Notes: generated from the letters alone by a model not told the origin. A DNA stretch of 64,000 nt from Symsagittifera roscoffensis (GCF_963678635.1 NC_087071.1:7393624-7457623); one strand, 5' to 3'; numbered from the stretch's first letter, positions 35,343-47,281 are shown. Numbers and translations are program-made.

Positions 35343-38300
35343 AACAAAATAAACTTCCTCCCCGAGTACAAAGTTCCTCCCCATTTTTTAAGTCAATGAA
35401 CAATCAAATAAATCTGTGACTCCTTGTCTATGCAAAGAACAATTTACAATATCAGGGGTATTTGGTTTAATTTTTTCTAAAACAATTTATTTGGAAATTT
35501 CAGCAAAAATGGCTGGACACTGAACAGATGTTGAATTCTGTATTCCGCTTCTCACACGTTTTTTTTTACTTCCTTTCCACGCAAAATCAGCTATCATAAA
35601 AAATCTTCAGACGAAATGAGTAATATACTATAATAAATTTTTTCAGTTGTGACCCAAGCGATGTTGAATTTTGGAAAATCTCCTCAGTGTCGAGAATAAA
35701 GTTTCTAAATTTTTTCTCTACTGCAAGTTTCGAACGGGTAAAGAGAGAAAAACTTTGTTTAAGGGGAAAATATTCCGTGAGCCGTGAAAAAACTAGTCTT
35801 TGAATGTTCATTTGCGCGTTTTTCCACGATAGTTTTCAAAAAATTGTTAAAAAAATTATTAGTTTTTGTCGTTTTCCCCCTGCAGTATTCAAAAAAACCA
35901 GCTCGTTTTCGAAAGCAGTGTTTTGTTTTATGTTTTTTATGAAATTGTTGGAAGTTACACTACTTTTTTACCTTTTTTACTCTCGAATTTTCGGTCATTT
36001 TTTCTGTCGAATAAACTTAACCTCGAATTTGTCTTATTTTTTTTGACTGACTCAGACGTTGTTAAAAAGTGCCAAATTTCAGAAGTCACAATTAAAAAGT
36101 TTTATCATTTGAAAAATATTTTTTCTTTTCGTTTTTGAGGGACATAGTTGTTTGTTTTATAAATTGTGTCAGACAACATAATTAGTAACGTTCACAGACC
36201 ATCTGTTTTTTTCAACAGTCTGCAAACTGAATTTTTCAAATTTTGAGGTCCAGCGACCTTTAAACAATGAATTAACAATAAATTGAATTCCAATTGCCAA
36301 CTAGTGAAAATTATTATGTCAGACAAGAGAAGTCGCTCTGCTTGATTATTAAAAAAAGAACTCTCAATCGCTGTACATAAGTTTCAATTATTAACTATCT
36401 TCTCACAAACAAATTTTTCAGGGGTTTTAAAAGTTTTCAAGATCGCAAAAAATTCTGCTTCTAAAAACACGCGCATTTAGTTTCAACAAGAACAAAAAAG
36501 ATTTTTCAGCTCTCCTCTTTTTATGAGGTGTACACTTAATTTTCTTTGAAAGCAAAAATTTGTTTCAAAGGTTTTCAGAAAAACGCACAAGATTTGTGTT
36601 GCCAATTTGGATAATAAATTTTGCTTGATATAAGTTCATTGATTATAATCTTTCAAGCGAAAATTTTTTATATGCAATTCCAAAAAGCTTGTTTTCTTAA
36701 TGGGGTTCAATGGTGATTTGCCTACAGTTTTTATTTTGTTTGCGCTAGCGCTAATTCGTAATAAGCACGTTGCAAAAACCGTTCTGGTATGAGTTCCTTT
36801 AAACGCATTAAATTTTTCGCATGATATATAATGTACGCAGTTCGAGCAAACATCTGAATTTGCTAGATTTGACTTTTTTCAATTATTTTTTACAATTCAA
36901 CAGTACAAAAGTTTCCGATAATTAACTGATTTTTTGAACTAAGAAGCTATTTATGCTTAAAAATTTTTATCAAAAACGAACAATTTGCTTTTGGTTTGAC
37001 AACCTTGGTTTTCTTTTTTTTCTTTCTTTCGTTCTTAGGGAAACTTATTTCAGTGATTTCCGGTTTGCGTTTTTTACCAAACATCCACTAAAAACTTGCA
37101 AAACTACAGAAAACACTCAAATACTAAAAACAGCGAAAACATTTAATTTCAATTTTTCAAGAAACAAGTAAGACTAATTTATTCTATTTGCATTCCAAGA
37201 TCAATGGGAAAGCTGTTTAAATAACTATAAATTCTTACCTTACCTTCTAAGTGTTGTTAAGAATGCGAGAAGAGTTTATAAATCCAACGTAGTATATTAA
37301 CCACTGAGAATAACAAGAATTCTTCCTTCGGATGCGAATTATAAAAGTGAAGAAGTTTTCCAAATAATAACTATTAATAATAATTATTATTTTTTTCTTT
37401 TTCGTTAATATGATTAAATTTTTGCAGAAAAAATTTGCAGTGCTTTGGTGCAGTAACAAACGGTTAAAATTTTTTCCCTCAATTCATCAAATGGATGTAA
37501 AAAAAAAGTTTTTATCTCCTTGTTACCTGATAGTAGCAATTATTTATTATACAACTTAAGTCCCAAATGTATGCAATTTATTCAAAATGTTGAAGCAATT
37601 TCTACACTTTACTCTGTTTTGCTTATAAAAGTGGGCCCAATTTTTTTTCCAATTTTATAGCTGTCTTGGCATTAATGTTTTTACCCGGACCCAAATGGTG
37701 CTGTAGAATTCCGGGGGGATTTTGGGCTAATTTTTGTGCGCTTTCTTTCTTACTTGTTTATATGCGCGCTCTGTGGTATGAAAAAATAGTACAGGCACTA
37801 ATAACATAACAGTAAATTGGAGGGCTTCAATTTTTGTACTGTAGAATCCAAAAAATTACTACCTTATATCTTTTTTCAAGTTGGATGGATTGGTAATTTT
37901 TGATAAATTCGTACCACTGAGTTTTAAAAAGTAGAGTCTAACTATCTGTGTTACAACAAAAACTTTTTTGTTTTCAATGCCGTAAAAAAATTTTGCCCAA
38001 TATTTGGGTGTGTGCAAATAGATTTGTCTGTTCTTTGAATTTTCTGCCGATTGAACCTCAAAATCAATTCGATCCTCATGCATTAATTCTATTGCCAAAT
38101 TGGATTTGTATTTTGGAATTAAATGTTAAAATAAAAAAAGCAAGAATAGATAAGAGTATACTTGGAACTATATGCAAAAATATAAGATAAGGCTTGTTTG
38201 TGTTTAGTGGAAATTACGGTAATGTTAAGGTTCAAAATGAAGGAAGTGTTGGAAATATGATGGCACATATAGCGGGGTTAAATCAACACCTTTGAATTTG

Positions 38301-38639
38301 TAATTAGCTAACGGGGGAAATTTTGTCTCTAAGGGTTGTAAATATATCTTGGATAACATAAGTGCCTGCATCACTCTAATGAAAAATTATATTTTATGCA
38401 AAAATCTTTTTTTTTGCCCGAGTTGATAGTTTTTTTTATCAAATACTGCAATGAATTCGTTTTTCATCTAAATGTTTGTCGCTCAAATATTAGATAAGGT
38501 CTATTAGTGTTTGATTAAAATTCTGGTAATGCTAGTCTTCAAAATGAGGGAAAGGTTGTAAGTATTTCCTGTTAAAAGAAAGGCATCGATTTTATTAGCA
38601 TATAACCCGGATCTAATTTTTTGTTTCGACTTTCTAAGT

Positions 38640-39020
38640 GCTCGACCGAAAAACAATATAGCTGAGAAAAGGTACTCGGTCAAAACAAACATTAAACACA
38701 CCTCGAGCACAGTCAAAACTTACCTCGAACACGGTCAAATTAATCTGGAATATTGTCGATACATACCTCGAGCACGATTTTCCAGGAACAAAGGAAAGTA
38801 AATTTGTCAAAATTTCTTACAAATATCAACCCTAATTTTTACAGTCTAGACACAAAGTCCAAGACAAAATTTGACCGTCGTATTTCATCGTTTTGACCCT
38901 GACTGGGTGTTTGGGTAGTTATTCTCGAGATATGTTTTTACCATGTTCGACTTAGTTAGGGTGATTTTGAAACCATGTTTGAGGCCTGAATCGATCATGC
39001 TCGAAGTTTTTTTTTTCTTT
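38640..39020. repeat. Imperfect foldback with CTCGAGCACGGTCAAA-like units
   Basis: Several copies of (A)CCTCGAGCACGGTCAAA-like sequence at 38690-38780, and matching units in inverse orientation (CATGTTCGA, CATGCTCGAAG) at 38940-39010. Confidence 0.4.
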
Positions 39021-39104
39021 CACCCCACTTGACCCATTTTTGACAATTATCAACAACTAAAGTAGAATGAAAAAACCATATCAGTTTTATTAACCTTGCT
39101 AATG

Positions 39105-39815
39105 GTATTCAATCGGTGTGTCTGGACAATTGTGTCCAAAACATTTATGGCCTGGACAAAACTTTCCGAAATTCAAAAAGTGTCCAAGACATTTGATTCT
39201 CAGACAAAACTGTCTCAAAATTGTCCGAAATTGACCCGCTAATTGCCAACGTATATAACAACTGAATGATTTTGATGAAAAATTAGAATAAGAAGGATCA
39301 ATTTGATTAGGCCGCGCAACTAGGCAATAATACCAGAATTTTCACTGATTAGCCCATTAGAGACTCAATTAAGAGAGGACTCAAATCATTTAGACATACC
39401 TGAGCATTTATCACTTGGTTGATGATTGATTCTAGTATCATTATTATAGCTCTTGAGTTCGTGTTCAACAAGGGAAATCCTCATGACAAATGAAACAAAG
39501 AAAGCTAGTTTATGATGCATAAATTATTTCGAACTTCGAAATTTGACAGACACCTCAATTTCGTAGTGATGTGTCTTATTAAAATGTAATGGCCGCGTGC
39601 ATAGTCATTTCTCAGATCCAGCCAACATTGAAAAGCAAAAAATCAGAACAGCTCTGAAAACTAGAGCAGTTGTAGCAAATGAGCCACCTGGAAAATTAGT
39701 TCATTCCGTTCAGAGGACCAAATGTCTGGTACAATTTTAAAGTTTAGGACAGTTTTGTCAAGGAAACAAATGCGTGGGACACAAATGTCTATGCTTCATC
39801 AACCGGGTACCTGAG
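39105..39815. mobile_element. Foldback or miniature element with ~100-bp imperfect terminal inverted repeats
   Basis: The left end (GACAATTGTGTCC, then CATTTATGGCCTGGACAAAAC, about 39124-39162) aligns with the reverse complement of the right end (GACATTTGTGTCCCACG, then CATTTGTTTCCTTGACAAAAC, about 39740-39795) and continues through ~100 bp with many mismatches. No open frame inside. Confidence 0.5.
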
Positions 39816-41603
39816 TTTTTTCTTGTTGAAAATTAATTAGCAATAATCATCCGCACAGCTTAAAATTATTTCAACGTGATGGAGCTTCCATTTTTGCACT
39901 GGGGTTACATATAAGGTTGAAATGGCAGAGATCATTGGTTAGAGCCCGGTCAAAAGCTATTTTTTTTTATCAAATAGCATTTTTCTTGAAAAGTTTTATT
40001 GTCGGAAATTCGGTTGATTGCTTATACCTTAACGGCATATTTTGTTCAACATGTACGTTTTCTTTTAAATTTTCATCGGCTCAAGTAACTTCCCTTCATT
40101 TTCCCTCCGCTTGTTTGCCTTATATGTCTTCTTTAAAAGCGACCAAAAAAGTTATAGGTGCCTGTGAATCGAATTGCATCTTGAATTGGGATACATCTTG
40201 TCAAACTGCTCCACAGAATCAAAACAAAACCTGCCATACAACGTCAATAGGTTAATAATTTTTGAACATAGTATAAAAAGCAATGTCTATAAAATTTGAT
40301 ATTTGAATATGTATCAAAAATGATATCAGTTTTTCAATAACAACCAATCATCTACATTTTTGACTTTTTTCAAAGATGAACGAAAATGTTTAAATGATGA
40401 ACATTAAGCAAGGTTTTTCCCCCTTAAAAATTACGTGTTTTTTTCTTTTGTTTTTATCTATGGAAATTAGCGCCGAAGTTTGGAAGTAAAAATCTGAAGT
40501 TATTTTCAGCAGAACATAAAATGCCTAAACTTCTTAATTACTTAGTTCGATATGCAACTTACATTCTTTTATTTCATTTTTTTGTACCTCATTTGTTATG
40601 CAGGTAGCGGTGGTTATGATGTCTACAGCCCCAGATTCATAGTGCTAACAAGCAAAAAGGTCTTTAAAATTGGCAATGTATAAACTGCCCGGTTTGACCA
40701 AAAATGCTTTTCATACGATTTTTAAATATTGAAAAAAGCTTACCACGCAATTTTGTACAATACGATAGGCACAGAAAATTATACGAAAACTCTTTGATAC
40801 GCATTTTTTCTTAAATGAAAAATTAAAGCAAGCTTTTTCCAAAAATCAGAAAGTTATTATTTTTCGGGCTTTGCATAATTTTTTGTGTTTTGTCCGAAAA
40901 CTCATTAACCGGGGATTAGCTGACACAGGAAGTCCCCTTGATTGAAGGGATCATATCTCAAAGGTACACAGCATCTGAGTAAAAACTATGAGATTTTTTT
41001 TCAAAGATCACTAAGAATTATGAAAAAAAGCCTTAAACTTTTGAGTATGTAAATTTTCTTTGGTATGAAAAATTCAGCCTGGACTACGTAATAGAGCAAT
41101 ATAAGAAAATTTTCGCATGCAATTGTTTCTTTCAAAAATGCTCATTTGAGCATTGAAATGATATTGCAAATGAAATTGTTTCTTGAAATTTAATTTTTGT
41201 TGGTAATTTTTTATGCAACAGCGTAGAAAACGCTTAATTGAATAGAATCTGTATGATAAAAAATTTTCCATATACGTCAATGAAATTGTGCGATAATCAA
41301 TTTTCTGGAATTGTATAGTTAGCGTTCTTTTCGTGCACGGAGGTTAACCCGGGTGTTCAAAAATCCATTATCGAAGTTGAGAGCAGAAAATTGAAGTTGA
41401 GAGCGATTTTGTATTTTGAAACATTAGCTCTTTTGTTGTAGAAATTCAGAACAAAAATGATTTTCTAGGTGTTGCAGTTTCGTGCCGTTAATTTTTTTGG
41501 GATTGTCAAACATCCTTTTTTTAAACAGTAAAATCCTACGGCTAAACTTGATGGTTTTTTCTTATAAAGTTGTTTCTTTTTTGAAGAATTTTCGAAAAGT
41601 CAA

Positions 41604-41789
41604 TTTTAGATTCAGTTTTGTCAGCATTGGAATAAAAACAAGCTATTCAGTTTTTTTGATAAACACGCTTAGTTTCCTCAGTTGCTTTAGCTTAGCCCTC
41701 AAAATTGTTTTTATTCATGCTTGAGAAGACAAAGCCCTGGAGTTCGATTCCAGTCGTTACTTGTTTTTCAAACAGAAAAATTTTGGAAA
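41604..41789 (+). repeat. SINE-like repeat with a B box, copy 1
   Basis: Contains GGAGTTCGATTCCAG (41739-41753), nearly the pol III B-box consensus, preceded by TTTAGCTTAGCC as a possible A box. About 185 bp is repeated at 45005-45190 with few changes. I could not fold a convincing full tRNA. Confidence 0.55.
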
Positions 41790-42964
41790 TTGTATATTAT
41801 CGTCTATCTATTTATTTGCGTCGGCTTAGTTTTGCACACCAAATTTTTAATAGAAAGTCTGGCTTTTATCTAGCAGTTTTTCAAAGCCCCTTTTTCTTTT
41901 TTTTTGCATTTTCTGATTTGTGTTTTCATTTGCTTTAAAACATGAGCATTCAATTCGGTTTCTCAAGTGATTTGAAATTCAGCTTCGCCTTTGTGTGAAA
42001 CTTTTTTCCTGAGCCAGGCTTGCAGTCAATGAATATCATTAGCTGAGTTGTCTAAAAAGGATATAAGCTGAAGAAACTCCTTCTTCACTGCAGACCAGCC
42101 CAAAGATACTTCTCAGTTAACAAAAAAAGAAGAAGTATGGAAGGAGCCATTGAGTTCAAATATAAACTCTTTTATGTTAAGTTTTGACTTTTATGTATAG
42201 AGGTTCACCCGGTTAATTTCTTTATCGTTCACAAAGAATGATTATACTGACCTCGATATTCTTTATAAAATGTAATATAGAAATGTAGATAGGGAAAAAG
42301 GTGGAAAAGAGCCGGTTGTTTGGGCTTCTCAGAAAACTAAATACGCCAGCAGAAAGATTCAACAAACTAAATTTTTCAAATTTTTGAAATTTTAATTATT
42401 CAGTGTCTCTCATCAATTTTCAAAGTGAGAAGGATTTCAGATGTGCTCTTCATATATCACCCAAAATCTTCAGTTCAACTGCTGCCATCTTAGTTCTGAG
42501 GAAGAAGTTTACCGTTAAGCCAGATAATGAGCTGGAGAAAGTCGTTTTCATCCTTGAATTATCGGGATTTTATCTTTGCTCATTATCCACCCGCCGTGGA
42601 TCAAAGACCGCGTTAATGACAACAAACTTGGTAATTTGTTGTTTTTTATGTACTTTTTCTATGAAAGGATCCCGATTTTTTAAACAGGTTATAAATACAT
42701 GAATAAAACGAAAGCAACCTTTGGAACCGTTTATATTTACAACATTATAGACCATGAAAATCCATTATAATCGATTTGTTTTCACTGTTCTTAAATGCGG
42801 GTTGCTATCTTGTGTTTACTGGAGCTCAAATAAATTTGTGTTTTTCATGTCATTTTTACTTTCCCACCGCCATTTCTCGCATTTTTTGAACGCTTTGTCC
42901 AAGTTTTACAAGCTGTACAGCCACTTGTGGCCGGTGTCAAATCTCGTCAGCCAGCAAAGTTATT

Positions 42965-43366
42965 CTAATTTTTCTTTCGTTTCAAATTTAAGGAAACTTC
43001 TGTCAAATATTGAAAAAAAAAAATTTCGTGTCTTGTTTCTTTGGGAGTGGCTCTTTTTTGGGTTATGATGAGGTCGATATATGACCCTTGGTTTCGGCAC
43101 TCCGCCAGTCCGTTTACCGTGTGGTTTTCCTTTGGGAGCTTTATCCGTAATTCGTTACTAGATCCTTGCTGATTTCTTTCATTGGTTGGTTGTCCGATTG
43201 AAATCTTCTCATTTATTCTCCCTATGGTACCTTGTAACTGAATTGTTCCGTTTTCAACCGACTTTCTGCTAATTGTTTTATATGAGTTAAACAGCGACAG
43301 AACATAAGTATTAAAGAGGAAGTCCGGAATTGAGGACGCCAAAAGCAGTGACCTTGTCGCGGACAT
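42965..43366 (-). other. 133-codon frame of unknown nature
   Basis: Polar segment with GRINEKISIGQPTNERNQQG and GLAECRNQGSYIDLI, in locally GC-richer DNA (43072-43370), then a decayed Lys-rich end. It could be a fragment of a retroelement polyprotein or an exon; no catalytic motif is visible and no splice partner was found. Confidence 0.2.
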
Positions 43367-43665
43367 TTCAAGAGCAGAGCAAAACTAGCAATTTTATGTG
43401 AGTAGTTTGATACGGCGAAAAACTTGAGAAGAAAAGGCGCAATTAACAAAAAACAATTTATCCCTCAGTGCGGAATTAGTAAGTTTTGATCAATTGTCGA
43501 AATCTTACAAAAAACGGTTTATCAAGTTTATTTTTAAAATCTAGCATGTAGATCTCATTTTTTTTTGCATTCTTTTCGTCAGTATTTTTCAAACCCTCCC
43601 ATAAGCTGTGAAAAACTAGTTTCAGAAGCTTTTTTAGCGCTTCCCGGGCACTAGTCTTTCGAAAA

Positions 43666-43984
43666 TTCCGTAATGCGACAACAACTCGCAAGAAAAGAAA
43701 ACTCGCATAAAGAAACAACTCGCAATATACTCACCGCCACAGTCGCGCCAACGTGTTGCGAGCTTGCCAATAGAGGGTAGGATTTTAAACGAAATTTAGA
43801 GCCGGTTATCACCGCGAAGCGGAGATGCGTCCGCAGCGCACCCACCAGCGACCTTAAACCGAGAATATAAAGTTTCCAATTAGCTTCAAAAGCTTGCGAG
43901 TTGTCGCTTTCCTTAAATTTTGAGTTATCGTTTGCTGCGAGTTGTCTTTTCTCGCGAATTGTCGCGGTACCAAAAACTCGTATG
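43666..43984. mobile_element. Small inverted-repeat element rich in GCGAGTTGTC words, copy 1
   Basis: The left end has GCGACAACAACTCGCAAG, AAAAGAAAACTCGC and AACAACTCGCAA. The right end has the inverse words (GCGAGTTGTCGC, GCGAGTTGTC, TCGCGAATTGTCGCGG). Reverse-complementing the right ~60 bp aligns it with the left ~55 bp. About 320 bp, no coding capacity. A second copy is at 45368-45649. Confidence 0.6.
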
Positions 43985-44153
43985 ATTATAAGCTTATAAA
44001 AGCTCAGTCTGCGCTAATTTACCGTATTTACTCATGGGGGATATTGTTAAGTAGATTGTAGATACCATAGGTGGGGGGGTTGTTAAGTAGATCATCCTTC
44101 GGAACATATAGTCATGGTTGAATTAAATATTAGTTGTTAATAATCAGACCAAG

Positions 44154-44413
44154 TGAACAATCCCCCCTTTCCCGCTAAATCAGATTAGGGAGACGATCGT
44201 TCCTTCGGTTAGAAATTGTATTCTTCAGCCAATCAGACTTCAGCATAAGACATGTAAGCGCTACTGTTTGAATTTGTCATTTGATATAGGGGCGAAACTG
44301 CTCACTTGGTCCCTTCAGGGGGGAGATTATTCACTTGGTCTCTTCAAGGGAGAGATTGTTCACTTGATCTATTCTGGGGGAAGACTGTTCACATGGGCTG
44401 GATAGTCATACTC
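44154..44413. mobile_element. 260-bp insertion with inverted ends, absent from the paralogous copy
   Basis: The duplicated segment around 45800 reads CAGACCAAGCTTGGGGTTC without interruption. Here the same sequence is split after CCAAG by 260 bp starting TGAACAATCCCCCC and carrying GGGGGAAGACTGTTCAC near the other end, then AAGCTTAGGGTTC. AAG is present on both sides (44151-44153, 44414-44416). Inside, TTCACTTGGTCTCTTCAAGG-like units of ~32 bp repeat three times. Confidence 0.7.
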
Positions 44414-44464
44414 AAGCTTAGGGTTCAAAAAAGAAGTCTAAAAATGAATCATGGTTTCGAAGGA

Positions 44465-44584
44465 CTAGTTTAAATCTTGGTTTTTCATCTGAGATTGCAG
44501 CCTTCTCTTTTCTTTCATGGCAATCTTCCTTTCCTCCACTTCTTTTCGAATCTCCTCTTGAGCTTGTTCTCGGGAGAGGTTTTT
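44465..44584 (-). CDS. Terminal coding exon of an unidentified gene, duplicate 1
   Basis: On the minus strand, a pyrimidine-rich acceptor (TTTTGTATTAG) is followed by 39 codons and TAG. The peptide begins KNLSREQAQEEIRKEVEERK and continues with a second charged block ending MKNQDLN. It is a strongly charged amphipathic helix, as in coiled-coil proteins, and unlike the chance frames around it. Entry phase would be 0. The identical exon recurs at 45857-45976. I do not recognise the gene; upstream exons would lie at higher coordinates, possibly in the 47282-55517 model. Confidence 0.5.
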   Translation of the reverse strand, partial: KNLSREQAQEEIRKEVEERKIAMKEKRRLQSQMKNQDLN

Positions 44585-44818
44585 CTAATACAAAACAAAA
44601 AAGATTGCTCTGATCAGGGCGAAGCCTTGAAAGTTCCGACTGTCCTTTACTGTCTATGGATTAGGGTTATATAAGCAGATGGTTAATGTTCACTAACGAA
44701 AGGTTTCCGACATTCGGCCAAGTATATTAAGATTTTAAAAAAGTGAAAGCAACTCGATATTTAGTTTTTTTTTTAAATGATTACTCACCCGCTTTCCCCC
44801 CTTTCCCGCTAATTTATT

Positions 44819-45003
44819 AAAACATTTCCTTGTAAAAATTAAAAAAAAAATTGAAGATGATTTTTTTCTGCAGCTTTCCTTTCGAACAAAATCAATCTTT
44901 TAAGGATTTCTCGACGTGTGGCAATAAAAATGCTTGGGTTAGGCACCCGCGTTGACGTCAATAGAAGAAAAATGCTTTTCATACAATTTCATATGTGGCG
45001 TCT
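44819..45003 (+). repeat. Dispersed ~185-bp repeat, copy 1
   Basis: AACATTTCCTTGT, CTGCAGCTTTCCTTTC, TTCTCGACGTGTGGCAATAA and TGCTTGGGTTAGGCACC in order. The same series is at 47841-48026 with about ten per cent change by eye. Confidence 0.75.
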
Positions 45004-45004
45004 A

Positions 45005-45190
45005 TTTTAGATTCAGTTTTGTCAGCATTGGAATAAAACAAACTATTCAGTTCTTTTGATAATCAAGCTTAGTTTCCTCAGCTGCTTTAGCTTAGCCCTC
45101 AAAATTGTTTTTATTCATGCTTGAGAAGACAAAGCCCTGGAGTTCGATTCCAGTCGTTACTTGTTTTTCAAACAAAAATTTTGGCAATTT
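45005..45190 (+). repeat. SINE-like repeat with a B box, copy 2
   Basis: Partner of 41604-41789; GGAGTTCGATTCCAG at 45139-45153. Confidence 0.55.
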
Positions 45191-45367
45191 TAGGTTTACT
45201 AATATTCTTTCCGTTTAAACAATTGGCATAACGATTAATTAGGCCAACAAAAACATATTTTGTCCTTTTAATAAGCCTTGTAAACCTCTCGTTACGCCAT
45301 AAAATTGATGTTTATGTCAGGTGTGTGTGTGGGGGGGGGGGGTTTCCCGGGCACCGATCATTCAAAA

Positions 45368-45649
45368 ATTCCGTAATGCGACAACCCACAATAAATGATA
45401 ACTCGCAGTGAAAGACAACTCGCAATATACTCACCGCTGCAGTCGCGACAACGTGTTGCGAGGTTGCCTACAGAGAGTAATATTTTATTCAAAAAATTAA
45501 AGCCAGCTATCAGCGACCTTAAACAGAGAATATAGAGTTTCCAATTAGCTTCAAAAACTTGCGAGTTGTCGCTTTCCCTAATTTTTGAGTTATCTTTTGT
45601 TGCGAGTTGTCTTTTCTTTCGAGTTTTCGCGGTACTAATAGTTCGTATG
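45368..45649. mobile_element. Small inverted-repeat element rich in GCGAGTTGTC words, copy 2
   Basis: Same layout as 43666-43984 but shorter and diverged (left GCGACAACCCACAATAAATG, right TTCGAGTTTTCGCGGTAC). It lies at the start of the paralogous segment that also carries exon duplicate 2. Confidence 0.6.
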
Positions 45650-45856
45650 TTTTTATGCTTATAAAAATTCAGTCTGCGCTAATTTACCGTTTTTACTCAT
45701 GGGTGGATATTGTTAAGTAGATATCATAGGTGGATTGTTAAGTAGATCATCCTTCGGAACATATAGTCATAGTTGAATTAAATATTAGTTGTTAATAATC
45801 AGACCAAGCTTGGGGTTCAAAAAAGAAGTCTAAAAATGAATCATGGTTTCGAAGGA

Positions 45857-45976
45857 CTAGTTTAAATCTTGGTTTTTCATCTGAGATTGCAGCCTTCTCT
45901 TTTCTTTCATGGCAATCTTCCTTTCTTCCACTTCTTTTCGAATCTCCTCTTGAGCTTGTTCTCGGGAGAGGTTTTT
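45857..45976 (-). CDS. Terminal coding exon of an unidentified gene, duplicate 2
   Basis: Identical peptide to 44465-44584. Over 120 nt I find one base difference, a synonymous Glu codon change (GAG/GAA), with the same acceptor and stop. Flanks differ by indels of tens to hundreds of bases, so the exon is either very recently copied or under constraint. Which copy is spliced to the parent gene cannot be told from the sequence. Confidence 0.5.
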   Translation of the reverse strand, partial: KNLSREQAQEEIRKEVEERKIAMKEKRRLQSQMKNQDLN

Positions 45977-46190
45977 CTAATACAAAACAAAAAAGACTGC
46001 TCTGATCAGAGCGAAGCCTTGAAAGTTCCGACTCCCCTCTACTGTCTATGGATTAGGGTTATATAAGCAGATGTTCACTAACGAAGGGTTTCCGACATTC
46101 GGCCAAATAGATTAAGATTTCAAAAAAGTGAAAACAACTCGATATTTTGTTTTTTTTTGAAAATCATCACTCACACGCTTTGTGAAGGAC

Positions 46191-47281
46191 AAAGTGATAT
46201 GTTTCGCATATATAACAAAGAATTAAATAGACCAAACAGCATGCCTCAAGTCAGTTTTGAGTGATCTCTAAGACGGATATTGAGTCTCCGCTAGAGCGTT
46301 AACAATACAAAACGCGCGATAATTGTCGCAATTCGGCCAAACTTGGACCAAATCTTCAAAGCCCCATAATTTCGTGAAAAGTGGTCACAGGTGGATTATC
46401 ATTTTCAAATCGAATTTTTCAGAAATTTAATTATAATTTGTCAAAAAACTCTCTCCAAAAAAGCGAAGTTTGTCTAGAGAAAAATTCCATTTTGAGCACA
46501 AATATTCCTTCACTTTTTTAAAAATTGGAACAAAATTTCATAAAAAAACTTTCATAGTGTCGGGAAGTAAATTTTCTAATAAAGTTTTCAAAATTTGATG
46601 CGACATTTTTTTTATTGTTTCCCTTACCGATAAAATTGTTTGCATTCAATTACAGATTACGAACGATTCCCCTATTAAATATCGATTCGAATTGATTTGA
46701 AATTGATTTAGGTTGCCTTCAAAAAAGAGGCAAGACATAAGTTGCAATCGGATTGAAATTAAATTGACCGCATTTTAAAATTTTTTCAGCTTCAAATTTA
46801 AACTAAAAATTTATCGACATTTGGATTGATGTAAATTGTGTTATTCCCGTTTTTTACCAAAAATATATCGATGTTTCACGAAAAAGCAAAACCTAACTGG
46901 AATAAAGCTTTAAAAATCAAGCCCAAAAACAAAAGCTGAAGGAAATTTAGCAAATGTCTAAAAAAAAAGTTTTTTCAAAGAATTTTAAGCCACAAAAGCC
47001 AAAAATTTTGCACTGATTTGTCCACGCTTTTCTTTTATGAGGATTGCGGTTTGCAAAACGCAGCCACTTTTTGTTTTCAAGTTCGCCAGTACAAAATTGA
47101 ACGGATGGAAAGTTCGTAACCTCGCTTTGAAATTACCAAATCGTGTTCCCACATACAGATCTCGAGAGGGTTGAAGCGTGAATAAAAGGATTCCGAAGAA
47201 AGTTGCGTTGATTGGTTGATATGCCGCTGGAATGCGAACGAAAATTTTGAAAACGTCGACATTGACAAGCTCACTTATGGC
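46191..47281. other. Unassigned region with one weak frame
   Basis: A minus-strand frame at 47077-47274 (FNPLEICMWEHDLVISKRG) is GC-richer than its surroundings and begins 8 bp after the stop at 47282. It could be the continuation of that exon after a frame shift, or chance. Nothing else recognised. Confidence 0.3.

Larger units (their letters stand above)
32069..38639. other. Gene-poor AT-rich region
   Basis: No multi-exon gene could be assembled. A pair of ~500-bp duplicates is listed separately. One frame near 34500-34620 (+) is slightly less AT-biased and has a CPVSECF...H pattern, but it lacks convincing splice sites and family resemblance. Confidence 0.6.
39816..43629. other. Mostly unannotatable AT-rich region
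   Basis: Contains the SINE-like unit at 41604 and two weak coding candidates: 40159-40249 (+), Cys-rich and flanked by AG and GT, and a 133-codon frame at 42965-43366 (-) whose upper part is GC-richer. Neither could be assigned to a family. Confidence 0.5.
43630..46190 (+). repeat. Partial segmental duplication
   Basis: 43640-44790 and 45340-46190 are parallel copies in the same order: inverted-repeat element, CAGTCTGCGCTAATTTACCG block, GATCATCCTTCGGAACATAT block, terminal exon, ACATTCGGCCAA block. Copy 1 has the extra 260-bp insertion. Between them lie the dispersed repeats at 44819-45190. Confidence 0.8.

Noticed and set aside
35804-36138. Overlapping plus-strand frames of 80-90 codons
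   Set aside because: Phe/Ser-rich products of T-runs with no splice context.
41690-41765. Complete tRNA gene around the B box
   Set aside because: No acceptor stem or anticodon arm could be paired convincingly; repeated copy and context favour a SINE-like unit.
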